DNA of 64,000 nucleotides from positions 15,794 through 79,793 of the forward strand of contig NZ_RZMX01000051.1 in NCBI RefSeq assembly GCF_003992665.1. The letters are read 5' to 3'. This stretch comes from Pelagibacterium montanilacus (GTDB lineage Bacteria > Pseudomonadota > Alphaproteobacteria > Rhizobiales > Devosiaceae). The notes under the pieces were generated by a model that saw nothing but the letters and a program-made list of their open reading frames with translations, did no database searches and had not been told where the DNA came from. The position numbers and the translations under genes were made by a program. Each line of letters opens with the position of its first letter. The stretch's first letter is position 1. Positions 42,563 to 51,303 of the stretch are shown piece after piece.

Positions 42563-43600
42563 TCAATCGGCGAGGCAATCGGCGAGACTTTGCGCCATGG
42601 TCTCGATCAGGGTGAAATAGAGTTCGGGGCCCTCCGGGATCGCGGCTCCCAGCGGGTCGAGCTCGCCGAGGCGCGCGCCGGTACCCTCTGCGATCGTGTC
42701 GATCACCTGGGGGGAAAATTGCGGCTCGGCGAACAGGCACACCGCCTCCTCGGCTTCGACCATTTCGCGGATTTCGGTCAGCCGGCCGGCACCGGGCGCC
42801 ACTTCGGGATTGACGGTAAAGGTTCCGGAAGCCTCGATGCCAAAGCGCGCCTCGAAATAATGATAGGCGTCGTGAAACAGGAAGAAGGGCTTGCCGCGCA
42901 CCGGCTCGAGCTGCTCGCCGATTCTGGCTTCCAATTCGTTCAGCCGGGCGGCGATCGCCTGGCCGTTGTCGTTGTAGATCGCGGCGTTTTCCGGATCGGC
43001 GGTGCCAAGAGCATCCACGATCGCAGCGACCATCAGGCGGGCGTTCTGGGGATCGAGCCAGATGTGGGCATCGCCATGGTCATGGTCGTGGGCATCGTCA
43101 TCATGCTCGTGGTGGTCATGATCCTCGCCCTGGTGCTCATGGTCGTCGTCCCCGGGATTCTCGTGATCTTCGGCGTGATTGTGTTCGTCCCCACCGTGAT
43201 CGTCGTGATCGTCGTGATCGTGATCATGTTCCTCGAAGCGTCCGCCCTCGCGCAGCTCGAGGATCGTCATGCCCTCGACATCCATCATCGCGACAACACT
43301 GGCGTCCGATGCAAGGGTCTGCAGTGCGCCATCGAGGAAGGTTTCAAGGCCGGCACCGATCCAGAACACAACTTCGGCGCCTTCGAGCCTGGCCGCATCG
43401 GAGGGGCGCATGGAAAACCCGTGCGGGCTGGCCGCGCCATCTATGAGCAGCTCGGGCTCCCCCACGCCGTCCATGACGCCTGCGACCAGGGAATGGAGCG
43501 GCTTGATCGTGGTGAGAACCTGAGGCGCGGCGAACGCGGGACTGGCTACCATCAGCGCGACAAGCGCGGCTCCGAGGACGAGCGGGCTGCGAAGAGGCAT
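42563..43600 (-). CDS. znuA: Zinc ABC transporter substrate-binding protein ZnuA
   Basis: This 345-residue cluster A-I binding protein has a signal peptide (cleaved at AFA-AP near residue 24). Metal ligands appear in TIKPLHSLV, HDAYHYFEARFG and FAEPQFSP. A His/Asp-rich loop of about 65 residues (123-188) is typical of zinc-specific members and is thought to gather zinc. It delivers Zn2+ to ZnuBC. It is divergent from znuC across a 64-base gap containing a Zur box. Confidence 0.95.
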   Translation of the reverse strand: MPLRSPLVLGAALVALMVASPAFAAPQVLTTIKPLHSLVAGVMDGVGEPELLIDGAASPHGFSMRPSDAARLEGAEVVFWIGAGLETFLDGALQTLASDASVVAMMDVEGMTILELREGGRFEEHDHDHDDHDDHGGDEHNHAEDHENPGDDDHEHQGEDHDHHEHDDDAHDHDHGDAHIWLDPQNARLMVAAIVDALGTADPENAAIYNDNGQAIAARLNELEARIGEQLEPVRGKPFFLFHDAYHYFEARFGIEASGTFTVNPEVAPGAGRLTEIREMVEAEEAVCLFAEPQFSPQVIDTIAEGTGARLGELDPLGAAIPEGPELYFTLIETMAQSLADCLAD

Positions 43601-43626
43601 TGTGGCGGGCTCCTTGAAGGACTATG

Positions 43627-43660
43627 TTATGACATTACAATCTACGATGTAATGCTATAA
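43627..43660. promoter_or_regulatory. Zur box in the divergent znuA/znuC promoter
   Basis: TTATGACATTAC (43627-43638) and GTAATGCTATAA (43649-43660) are inverted repeats matching at 10 of 12 positions around a 10-base centre. AT-rich dyads of this kind are the operator type of Fur-family zinc repressors, and zur is the last gene of the adjoining operon. It should repress both directions when zinc is plentiful. Confidence 0.75.
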
Positions 43661-43664
43661 CGTT

Positions 43665-44555
43665 ATGATAGAACGCATGCAAGAGCTTCTGCCCGGCAAA
43701 TTCGCGCGCGCGGATGCCCGTCCCGGCGACGGCCCCCTGATCGCCATGACCAAGCTGGGGATCCATCGCGACGGTCGCTGGCTGGTGCGCGGGGTCGACA
43801 TGACCATTGTGCCCGGCGAGATCGTCACGCTGATCGGGCCCAACGGCTCGGGCAAATCGACCACGGTCAAGGCCGCGCTGGGTGTGCTGACGCCCGACGA
43901 GGGCGAGGTGCGGCGGGCGAAGGGATTGCAGGTCGGATACGTGCCCCAGAAGACCGCTTTCGATCGCTCCCTCCCCCTGACGGTGGGCCGGCTGATGACG
44001 CTCAGCAGGCGGCGGAGCAAAGCGGAGGTGGCACAGGCTCTGGATCTCGTGGGTATTTCTCACCTCAGGGACGCTCAGGTGCAGGCGCTTTCGGGCGGAG
44101 AATTCCAGCGCGCCATGATCGCGCGCGCCATCATCGGACGGCCCGACCTGCTGGTGCTGGACGAACCGGTGCAGGGAGTGGATTTCTCCGGCGAAGTGGC
44201 ACTCTATGATCTGATCGCGACCATTCGCGACGAAACGGGGTGCGGGGTGCTGCTGATCAGCCATGATCTGCATGTGGTGATGGCGCGCACCGACACGGTC
44301 CTTTGCCTGAACGGGCATGTGTGCTGCTCGGGCACGCCCGACACCGTGGCGGCCAGCACCGAATATGCGGCGCTCTTTGGTCCACGGGCGGCGGAAACCC
44401 TCGCGATCTACCGCCACCATCACGATCATGCGCATCTGCCCGACGGCTCGGTGCGGCAGGCTGACGGCACGCTGGCCTTCGATCATCACGCGCACGGCCC
44501 CCATTGCGACCATGAGCACGATCACACTGGCAGCAAGGCGCGCCAGGATGCTTGA
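43665..44555 (+). CDS. znuC: Zinc ABC transporter ATP-binding protein ZnuC
   Basis: This 296-residue ATPase has Walker A GPNGSGKST (about residues 58-66), the Q-loop GYVPQKTAF, the signature LSGGEFQRAMIARA, Walker B LLVLDEP and the switch histidine SHDLH. The C-terminal tail is histidine-rich (HHHDHAH and HCDHEHDH), usual for zinc ATPases. The ATG at 43665 lies only five bases from the Zur box and lacks a ribosome-binding site; ATG at 43677 is the alternative. It overlaps znuB by eight bases. Confidence 0.94.
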   Translation: MIERMQELLPGKFARADARPGDGPLIAMTKLGIHRDGRWLVRGVDMTIVPGEIVTLIGPNGSGKSTTVKAALGVLTPDEGEVRRAKGLQVGYVPQKTAFDRSLPLTVGRLMTLSRRRSKAEVAQALDLVGISHLRDAQVQALSGGEFQRAMIARAIIGRPDLLVLDEPVQGVDFSGEVALYDLIATIRDETGCGVLLISHDLHVVMARTDTVLCLNGHVCCSGTPDTVAASTEYAALFGPRAAETLAIYRHHHDHAHLPDGSVRQADGTLAFDHHAHGPHCDHEHDHTGSKARQDA

Positions 44556-45351
44556 GAGCTTTTTCACGCGCGCGATCATCGCGGGGGTGGGGGTCGCTGC
44601 GGTGACCGGACCTCTGGGCTGCTTTATCGTCTGGCGTCGCATGGCCTATTTCGGGGACACCATGGCGCACTCGGCCATTCTGGGCGTGGCGCTGGCGCTG
44701 TTCTTTTCGTTCAACCCGCTGGCGGGCGTCTTCGCCATCGCTGTTCTCGTGGCGGTGATCCTGGGTTTCTTGCAGCGACGCGGCACGCTCTCGTCCGACA
44801 GCCTTCTGGGCCTGCTCTCCCACTCGACGCTGGCGCTCGGCCTGGTGCTGGTATCGCTGATGCCCAATGTCCGGATCGATCTGATGGGCCTGCTCTTTGG
44901 CGACATCCTCGCGGTCTCGGTTGCCGATCTGGCTCTGATCTATGGCGGCGGCGCGGTGGTGCTGGGCGTGCTCGCCTGGCTCTGGCGCCCGATGCTGGCG
45001 GGCACGGTGAGCGAGGAGATCGCCCAGGCTGAAGGGTTTTCCCCCGAACGCACGCGGCTTGTGTTCATGGTGCTGCTCGCCGGACTGATCGCCATCGCGA
45101 TGAAGATTCTCGGCGTGTTGCTGATCACCGCCATGCTGATCATTCCCGCCACCGCAGCGCGCCGCCTGGCCCGGACGCCCGAGCAGATGGCGATCTATGC
45201 CGCACTGGGGGGCATAGCCGCGGTTCTGGCAGGCTTGTGGGCCTCGCTGCATTTCGATACGCCATCGGGACCGTCCATCGTGGTCGCTGCCCTCGGGGTG
45301 TTCGCCCTCACTTCGCTGATCCCGCTCAAGAACAAGCCGAAGGATGCCTGA
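44548..45351 (+). CDS. znuB: Zinc ABC transporter permease ZnuB
   Basis: This 267-residue cluster A-I permease has about eight membrane segments. Typical blocks are GPLGCFIVWRRMAYFGDTMAHSAILG, DLMGLLFGDILAV and KILGVLLITAMLIIPAT. It forms the channel for Zn2+ with ZnuC. It begins inside the end of znuC and ends one base before zur. Confidence 0.94.
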   Translation: MLESFFTRAIIAGVGVAAVTGPLGCFIVWRRMAYFGDTMAHSAILGVALALFFSFNPLAGVFAIAVLVAVILGFLQRRGTLSSDSLLGLLSHSTLALGLVLVSLMPNVRIDLMGLLFGDILAVSVADLALIYGGGAVVLGVLAWLWRPMLAGTVSEEIAQAEGFSPERTRLVFMVLLAGLIAIAMKILGVLLITAMLIIPATAARRLARTPEQMAIYAALGGIAAVLAGLWASLHFDTPSGPSIVVAALGVFALTSLIPLKNKPKDA

Positions 45352-45352
45352 G

Positions 45353-45751
45353 ATGTCCGGCCAGACCGACCTGACGCGCAACCAGACCCTGGTTCTCGAT
45401 ACCCTCACCAAGGCGGAGGGCCCCTTGAGCGCATACACGATTCTCGACCAGCTGCGGGGAGACGGACTGCGGGCGCCCCTGCAGGTCTATCGCGCGCTCG
45501 ACAAGCTGCTCGAGAAGGGTCTCGCCCACCGGCTGGAATCGCTCAACGCGTTCGTGGCCTGCGCACACCCGCACTGCCACAAGTCCGGCCTGATCGCCTT
45601 TGCGATCTGCGAAACCTGCGGTCTCGTGCGCGAATTTTCCGACGAGGTGGTGCGCGCGCGGCTCGATGACTGGGCGGATCGCGAGGGTTTCGTGACGGCG
45701 CGGACGACGATGGAAATCCGTGGCACCTGCCAGCAATGCGCTTCTGGCTGA
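45353..45751 (+). CDS. zur: Zinc uptake regulator Zur (Fur family)
   Basis: This 132-residue Fur-family repressor has a winged helix (LDTLTKAEGPLSAYTILDQL, APLQVYRALDKLLEKGLAHR) and the zinc-site residues CAHPHCHKSG, CETCG and CQQC, giving a structural Cys4 zinc and a sensory site. Location with znuCB makes Zur the clear assignment over Fur or Mur. ATG at 45353 has AGGA eight bases upstream; an ATG at 45344 is too close to its own AGG. It should bind the Zur box at 43627 and so control its own operon. Confidence 0.93.
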   Translation: MSGQTDLTRNQTLVLDTLTKAEGPLSAYTILDQLRGDGLRAPLQVYRALDKLLEKGLAHRLESLNAFVACAHPHCHKSGLIAFAICETCGLVREFSDEVVRARLDDWADREGFVTARTTMEIRGTCQQCASG

Positions 45752-45789
45752 CAAATTCGCGAGGCCCATTTCCTCCGCGCCCAATCCGT

Positions 45790-45795
45790 TATAAT
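45790..45795 (+). promoter_or_regulatory. Possible -10 element (TATAAT) before the phosphatase gene
   Basis: A perfect TATAAT lies 58 bases upstream of the metallophosphatase start. No good -35 hexamer is seen at the right distance, so this is a weak promoter call. Confidence 0.35.
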
Positions 45796-45853
45796 TTGAC
45801 TAAAAGGGGGGATCGGGATCGATCTCCCGCATCAGGCCGTCGGGGGGATAGCC

Positions 45854-46645
45854 ATGATTGCGCGGATGCTCCATGGGGGCACCGATACAGGAGTGCGCGA
45901 GCAAAAGAACGCTGAGCGGCCAAGGCTTAAGGCTGCCGGGCGGCCAGCGCGTATTTATGCCATCGGCGATGTGCACGGATACCTCGAAAGGCTTGTGGAG
46001 CTTGAGCGCCACATCCTGGACGACGGGACCGATTGCGCCGGCGAGCGCTGGATCGTCATGATCGGGGACTATGTGGACAGGGGCCCGCAATCGGCGCAGG
46101 TGCTCGATCATCTGCTGGCGCCCCTGCCCAAGGGCTGGCACCGCATCTGCCTGTGCGGCAACCACGAGCTGGCCATGCTGTCCGCCCTCTCGGACCATCG
46201 CGCCTTCCGGCATTGGCTCAGGCTGGGCGGTGAATCCACGCTGCGATCCTATGGTCTGGACGCCAAGAGCGTGCACGAGGTCGAGAGAGACTGGATCGGC
46301 GCCCGCTCGCGTCTGTTGCGCGCCATTCCCGCGGCTCATCGGCGGTTTCTCCAGACTCTGCCCGTGATGCTGGAAACCCCCGACCACATCTTCGTTCACG
46401 CCGGGCTGCGGCCCGGGGTGCCCACCGCGCGCCAGAGTGAGGAGGACATGGTCTGGATCCGGGACGCGTTCCTGGAGTCGGACCATGATTTCGGCCGCTG
46501 CGTGGTTCATGGGCACACTCCGGTCAAAGAGGCCCAGATCGGGCGCGGCCGCATCAATCTCGACAGCGGGGTCTATATCGGGGGCGTTCTGAGCGCGGTG
46601 CGGATCGAGGCGGGCACGGCGAGGGTGCTGACCAGCGCGGGGTAA
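45854..46645 (+). CDS. Metallophosphatase (PPP-family serine/threonine phosphatase-like)
   Basis: This 263-residue protein has the phosphoprotein phosphatase signature in order: GDVHG (near residue 38), GDYVDRG (near 71), GNHE (near 98), and the later HAG and HGHTP histidines (about 179 and 218) that complete the two-metal site. It may act on phosphoproteins or on dinucleotides, as ApaH-related enzymes do. It lies 15 bases before a Wzz-like gene, so the two may be co-transcribed. The target is unknown. Confidence 0.9.
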   Translation: MIARMLHGGTDTGVREQKNAERPRLKAAGRPARIYAIGDVHGYLERLVELERHILDDGTDCAGERWIVMIGDYVDRGPQSAQVLDHLLAPLPKGWHRICLCGNHELAMLSALSDHRAFRHWLRLGGESTLRSYGLDAKSVHEVERDWIGARSRLLRAIPAAHRRFLQTLPVMLETPDHIFVHAGLRPGVPTARQSEEDMVWIRDAFLESDHDFGRCVVHGHTPVKEAQIGRGRINLDSGVYIGGVLSAVRIEAGTARVLTSAG

Positions 46646-46660
46646 AAACGGGGGGCAAGC

Positions 46661-48358
46661 GTGGACGAGGGACATATCGACTTGGGAGCGGCGCTGTCCG
46701 CGATATGGCGTCGGCGGGTGTGGGTCGCCGGTGCGACTGCGGCGTGCCTCGTGGCGGGGCTGATCCATGCCTGGGCGACGCCGGCCCGGTTCAGCGCCAC
46801 GGCCCTCGTCTATGTCGACCCCCGTCCATCCAACCTGCTGGCCCCGGAGGTGGAATCGGCAGGCGCAACCGACATGGCGCGCATCGCCAGCGCGGCGGAA
46901 ATCATGCGCTCGGACGCAGTTCTCGGCGCGGTGGTGCAAGCCGAACGCCTCGATGCCGATCCGCGCTTTGCAAGCCCCACCAGGGGACCGATCAATGCCG
47001 CCCTGAGCCTCACAGCGCGCCCGGCCGCGCCGGATCCGGCCTTGCGCGCACTCGATGGCTTGCGCGCTGCCACAGGCGTTGAGCAGCGCGGCCAGACCCA
47101 TCTCGTTGCCGTTGAGGTACGCCTCGATGATCCGCAACGGGCCGCCCACCTGGCCAATGCGGTGGCCCGGACCTATATCGAGCAGGAAACGCTCGCGAGG
47201 ACAGCCACCATCTTTTCGGCCGGCGAGATCCTGCGCGAGCGGGCCGAGCAGGCAGGACGGGCCCTGCAGACAACGCGCGGCGAACGCGACGCCCAGGGGG
47301 CTGCCCAAGGCGGTGCGGCGGCTGACCCGCGATCGGACCTCGACCCGGTGGAGGCCATTGCGCGCACCCATTACGAAACCCTTTTGGCCCGGTCGGTGGA
47401 ATTTGCGGCCCGGACGGATCTGCAGATGCCCGATGCACGCCTGGTGTCCCCGGCCACGCCGCCCGCACGACCTTCGGGGACCGAACCGGCGCTGATCCTG
47501 GGGTTCTGGGGCCTGATCGGTCTGATGCTGGGCACTGGTGCGGCGCTGACGCGCGAAACCGTGGCCGGAGGCTTTGCCAAGGCCACAGTCATGTCCGGAT
47601 GTCTCGGCGGTCGGCCGGTGATTGCGATTCCCGAGGAACACCTCGATTGGGCGGCGGACCAGTGGAGCCCTGCCGATATCGTTACGGCCGATTCCAGGGC
47701 GCCCTACGCCCAGGCGCTCCACCGGCTGCAATTGGCAGTGCGCTCGGCGCTCGACCGGCGCGGAGTCGGCCGCGGCGCCCTCATCGTGGTGTCGTCCGGC
47801 GCTCCAGGAGAGGGCAGATCCACCCTGGCGCTCGCCTTGGCGCGGTCACTCGCCATAACCGGGGCGCGAACGCTTCTGGTGGACGCAGACGGGCAGGCCG
47901 ATTTCGCAGGCGCGCTGATCCCTGCTCCCAACGACGCACTGCCGTCCGACCGGGGGGCGCGGGCCATGAGCGACCTCCAGAGCCCTCTGGAGATCCTGCT
48001 CGCCCGCGGCTCTGCCGTGAACGATCAGCCCGGCCGGATTCCGGATCACGAGGGACTGGCGGGGGTCGTCGAGGGCGCGCGCCAGGGCTATGATTTCGTC
48101 GTTGTCGATACCCCACCGATCAGTCACGGGGTGGATGCACTGGCGCTGGGCAGCCGCGCGGACGCGATGGTTCTCGTGGCGCAATCACAGGATACGCCGC
48201 GATCGGTGGTCGAAGACGCGGTTCATGCCATCGAGACGACGGCCCCGGGGCTCGAGCTTGTGCTCGCGCTCAACCGAGCCCGTCCGCCCCGCCCGCGTTA
48301 CCGCCCCGGCCCATCCACTTTCCTCAGATCCCGCACGAATCGGCCGGACTTGTCCTGA
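46661..48358 (+). CDS. Wzz/BY-kinase-like polysaccharide chain-length protein with altered Walker A
   Basis: This 565-residue protein has the arrangement of bacterial tyrosine-kinase co-polymerases. There is an N-terminal Wzz domain with a membrane helix at about 18-40, a periplasmic part with coiled-coil tendency, and a second helix near 275-295. A P-loop domain follows (residues 365-540). The nucleotide site reads APGEGRSTLA, so the Walker A lysine is arginine; Walker A' (TLLVDAD) and Walker B (FVVVDTPP) remain. The usual C-terminal tyrosine cluster is missing. It may control exopolysaccharide length without kinase activity. No polysaccharide genes are adjacent. The start is GTG. Its 3' end overlaps the convergent carbonic anhydrase by 61 bases. 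Confidence 0.75.
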   Translation: MDEGHIDLGAALSAIWRRRVWVAGATAACLVAGLIHAWATPARFSATALVYVDPRPSNLLAPEVESAGATDMARIASAAEIMRSDAVLGAVVQAERLDADPRFASPTRGPINAALSLTARPAAPDPALRALDGLRAATGVEQRGQTHLVAVEVRLDDPQRAAHLANAVARTYIEQETLARTATIFSAGEILRERAEQAGRALQTTRGERDAQGAAQGGAAADPRSDLDPVEAIARTHYETLLARSVEFAARTDLQMPDARLVSPATPPARPSGTEPALILGFWGLIGLMLGTGAALTRETVAGGFAKATVMSGCLGGRPVIAIPEEHLDWAADQWSPADIVTADSRAPYAQALHRLQLAVRSALDRRGVGRGALIVVSSGAPGEGRSTLALALARSLAITGARTLLVDADGQADFAGALIPAPNDALPSDRGARAMSDLQSPLEILLARGSAVNDQPGRIPDHEGLAGVVEGARQGYDFVVVDTPPISHGVDALALGSRADAMVLVAQSQDTPRSVVEDAVHAIETTAPGLELVLALNRARPPRPRYRPGPSTFLRSRTNRPDLS

Positions 48359-48837
48359 TACCCGCGTGCGGCGGCCTCAAGCCCGCGCACCGCGTCCTGA
48401 TCGAGGGTTCGCCGCACCTTGGCGGGGGATCCGATCACAAGGCTGTTGTCGGGAATTTCGGTGTTCTCGGTCACCAGCGCGCCGGCTCCGATCAGGCAAT
48501 TGACCCCGATCCGCGCGCCGTTGAGCACGATGGCGCCCATGCCCACGAGACTGTTGCCCCCGATGGTGCAGCCGTGCAGAATCGCCCGATGCCCGATGGT
48601 GCAGCCGGCGCCGATGGTGAGGGGGAAGCCGGGGTCGGTGTGCAGCATGCACATCTCCTGGATGTTGGTGCCCTCCCCGATCACGATCGGTTCATTGTCC
48701 CCGCGCATTACGGCGCCGAACCAGACGCTGACGCCCGCGCCAAGCGCGATCGAGCCTATAATGGCGGCATCGGGAGCAAGGAACCCGATCCGGTCGGAAA
48801 TGGAGGGCTCGCGGCCCTCGAAACTGTAAATACTCAC
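48298..48837 (-). CDS. Gamma-class carbonic anhydrase family protein
   Basis: This 179-residue left-handed beta-helix protein shows hexapeptide repeats and the gamma-CA signature: VWFGAVMRGDNEPIVIGEGTNIQE (read in two halves, with Arg, Asp and Gln conserved), then LHTDPGFPLTIG and IGHRAILHGC holding the three zinc histidines. The C-terminus ends in a helix that packs on the trimer. It may hydrate CO2 or act like the CaiE/PaaY proteins. GTG at 48837 was chosen as it starts directly before IYSFEG, with GGGATGAGAG upstream. Confidence 0.9.
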   Translation of the reverse strand: MSIYSFEGREPSISDRIGFLAPDAAIIGSIALGAGVSVWFGAVMRGDNEPIVIGEGTNIQEMCMLHTDPGFPLTIGAGCTIGHRAILHGCTIGGNSLVGMGAIVLNGARIGVNCLIGAGALVTENTEIPDNSLVIGSPAKVRRTLDQDAVRGLEAAARGYQDKSGRFVRDLRKVDGPGR

Positions 48838-49149
48838 GCTCTCATCCCTGACTGGCCCGAAGGCCGCAAGGGTAGGCGAAGGACGCATCTGATCAAGCGC
48901 TCATCTCATGGCGAGGAGGCAGGACGGCGGGTGGAGGACAATTGTGTGGACTTGGCGCAACAAGCGGGCGCAGGAATGGAAAAACTCACATAAACCGGCC
49001 ACAATTGACCAACACAAGCATTAGATATCGCAAGGTTGCATCAGCCGCCCGCTCCGATCGCAACGTCATGGCGACGGGCGTATGGCGGCGTCAACGCCCG
49101 GCCTGGCCGGCACCTTGACGGCAGTATCACGCAGGAAAGACTCGGTTTC
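48838..49149. other. 312-base divergent intergenic region
   Basis: The region separates the carbonic anhydrase and PBP1A genes. A TTGACC hexamer at about 49005 followed by AT-rich sequence could be part of the PBP1A promoter, but no matching -10 stands out. No open frame or RNA motif is supported. Confidence 0.4.
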
Positions 49150-51213
49150 ATGGATCTTCGCCTTTCTCCCGACGATCGGATCGACGACGGCAAGAAGCGC
49201 CGCGGTGGACGCAAGGCTGCGCCTGCCAAGGCCGGAAACGGCGACAAGCCGCGCCGTTCGTCCGGAGGCAAGAAGAAACCGTCCAGGCGCAGGCGCGGGA
49301 TCGGCGGCTTTTTCGTCTCCCTGATCTATTTCGGATTCTCTGTCGCCATTCTGGGCGCGATCGCGGCAGGAGGGGTGGTTCTGTATTACGGCCAGGATCT
49401 GGGTTCGTCCGATACCTGGGAAGTGCCCCAGCGTCCGCCCAATATCCGGGTGCTGGCCTCTAACGGCCAGCTACTGTCCAACCGTGGGCAGACCGGTGGC
49501 GAGGCCGTTTCCATCCATGAATTGCCCTATTATGTGGGCCAGGCGGTGATCGCGAGCGAAGACCGGCGCTTCCGTGATCACTTCGGCGTCGACCCCTTCG
49601 GCCTTGCTTCGGTTCTCGTGGAGAGCGTTCAGGCCGGGCAGGTGACGCGCGGCGCGTCCACCATCACCCAGCAGGTGGCCAAGAACCTGTTCCTCACTCC
49701 CGACCAGACGCTGGGCCGCAAGGTTCAGGAAGCCCTGCTCGCGATCTGGCTGGAACGGAACTACACCAAAGACCAGATCATCGAGCTCTATCTCAACCGC
49801 GTCCATTTCGGCTCCGGGGCCACGGGGATCGAGGCGGCGGCCCAGACCTATTTCGGGGTTTCGGCGCGCAACCTGTCGCTCGGCCAGGCCGCGATGCTGG
49901 CCGGCATCCTGCCTGCGCCGTCCTATTACAACCCCCGCAACCATCCCGAGCGAGCCGAGGAGCGCCAGCGCCTGGCCCTCGCCAACATGGTCCGCGAGGG
50001 CTACATCACCCAGGAGGAAGCCGACGCCGCGTCGCTCGATCCGGCGCGCACGACCGCCCGGTCCGACCGGGTCGCGGGGGCCGAGTTCTACGTTGCGGAC
50101 TGGGTCGAGACGTTGATGACCGCCTATCTGGGTGAGGTCCATGAGGACGTGGTGGTCTCCACCACACTCGACTGGGACCTGCAAAAGCATGCCGAATTCG
50201 TGGTGCGCGAAGCGATTCGTGAATATGGCGAAGCCCGCCAGTTCTCACAGGCCGCGCTCGTGGCCATGGACACCGACGGCCGCGTCAAGGCGCTGATCGG
50301 AGGCGTGGACTATTCCATGAGCCAGTACAACCGCGCGGTCACCGCACGGCGCCAGCCGGGGTCGACCTTCAAGCCCTTCGTCTATCTGGCCGCCCTCCAG
50401 CAGGGCTATACGCCCGATACGCTGGTCGTGGACGAGCCGCTCGAATATAATGGCTGGTCCCCGGAAAACTCCAACAACCAGTATGTCGGCCCGGTTCTGC
50501 TGCGCGACGCGCTGGCCTATTCGATCAACACCGTCGCGGCGCGCCTCGCGATCGACATCGGACCCGAGAACGTCGTCGAGACCGCCTATCGCATGGGCTT
50601 TACGTCCAACTTCCAGCCCGTGCCCGCCATCGCCCTGGGCACCCAGGAAGTGTCTCTGCTCGACCTCACGGCGGCTTATGCGCCCTTCGCCAATGGCGGG
50701 TACGGGGTGATCGCCAACGTCATCACCCGGATCACCACCTCCGATGGCGAAGTGCTTTACGAGGAAAATCCCTCAGGACCCGGTCAAATCCTGACCGACA
50801 CGCAGGTTGGGATGATGAACGACATGCTGCGCGCAGGCGTGGAGGCTGGCACGGGCCGGAATGCGCAGATGGGCGGATGGCCCATGGCAGGCAAGACCGG
50901 AACCTCCCAGCGCAGCCGCGATGCCCTGTTCGTGGGCTATACCGCGAGCATGGTCGGCGGGGTGTGGCTGGGCAATGACGATGACAGCCCCACCAGCGGC
51001 ATGGCCGGCGGCTCCGTTCCTGCGGAAATCTGGCGCGAGTTCATGGTTGAGGCCCATGAGGGGCTGACCGTTGCCGAGCTGCCCGGATCCTATGTCCGGC
51101 TTGCCGACCGTGTCGCCGATCCCAACGCAGCACCCACGCAGGCTGCGCCCGAGGGAGGGGTGCAGAACCCGGACGGCATCGGCAATATCCTCAATTCGAT
51201 CTTCGCGCCCTGA
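49150..51213 (+). CDS. Penicillin-binding protein 1A-type transglycosylase/transpeptidase
   Basis: This 687-residue bifunctional PBP makes and crosslinks peptidoglycan at the cytoplasmic membrane. After a basic cytoplasmic tail (KKRRGGRKAAP, KKKPSRRRR) and one membrane helix (about 62-85) comes the GT51 domain, with catalytic Glu in ASEDRRFRDHFGVD and RGASTITQQVAKN. Then follows the transpeptidase with SxxK in GSTFKPF (Ser near 415), SIN (near 460) and KTGTS (near 583). ATG at 49150 was chosen because AGGAAAG precedes it and the longer reading has no family match. A strong terminator follows. Confidence 0.93.
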   Translation: MDLRLSPDDRIDDGKKRRGGRKAAPAKAGNGDKPRRSSGGKKKPSRRRRGIGGFFVSLIYFGFSVAILGAIAAGGVVLYYGQDLGSSDTWEVPQRPPNIRVLASNGQLLSNRGQTGGEAVSIHELPYYVGQAVIASEDRRFRDHFGVDPFGLASVLVESVQAGQVTRGASTITQQVAKNLFLTPDQTLGRKVQEALLAIWLERNYTKDQIIELYLNRVHFGSGATGIEAAAQTYFGVSARNLSLGQAAMLAGILPAPSYYNPRNHPERAEERQRLALANMVREGYITQEEADAASLDPARTTARSDRVAGAEFYVADWVETLMTAYLGEVHEDVVVSTTLDWDLQKHAEFVVREAIREYGEARQFSQAALVAMDTDGRVKALIGGVDYSMSQYNRAVTARRQPGSTFKPFVYLAALQQGYTPDTLVVDEPLEYNGWSPENSNNQYVGPVLLRDALAYSINTVAARLAIDIGPENVVETAYRMGFTSNFQPVPAIALGTQEVSLLDLTAAYAPFANGGYGVIANVITRITTSDGEVLYEENPSGPGQILTDTQVGMMNDMLRAGVEAGTGRNAQMGGWPMAGKTGTSQRSRDALFVGYTASMVGGVWLGNDDDSPTSGMAGGSVPAEIWREFMVEAHEGLTVAELPGSYVRLADRVADPNAAPTQAAPEGGVQNPDGIGNILNSIFAP

Positions 51214-51239
51214 CGGCGCGGAGCAGATCACCTGATGGA

Positions 51240-51273
51240 AAAGCCCGGCTGCCCTTCCAGGCAGCCGGGCTTT
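51240..51273. terminator. Rho-independent bidirectional terminator after PBP1A and irr
   Basis: AAAGCCCGGCTGCC (51240-51253) pairs perfectly with GGCAGCCGGGCTTT (51260-51273) around a six-base loop. The A-run and T-run at the ends give terminator function in both directions, between the convergent PBP1A and irr genes. Confidence 0.9.
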
Positions 51274-51303
51274 CGCATTCAGGGCCCCGGCGCGGGGCGA
51301 GGC

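Noticed and set aside
42990-43260. Direct repeats in the middle of znuA
   Set aside because: These are codons of the His/Asp-rich metal loop, normal for ZnuA, not a DNA repeat element.
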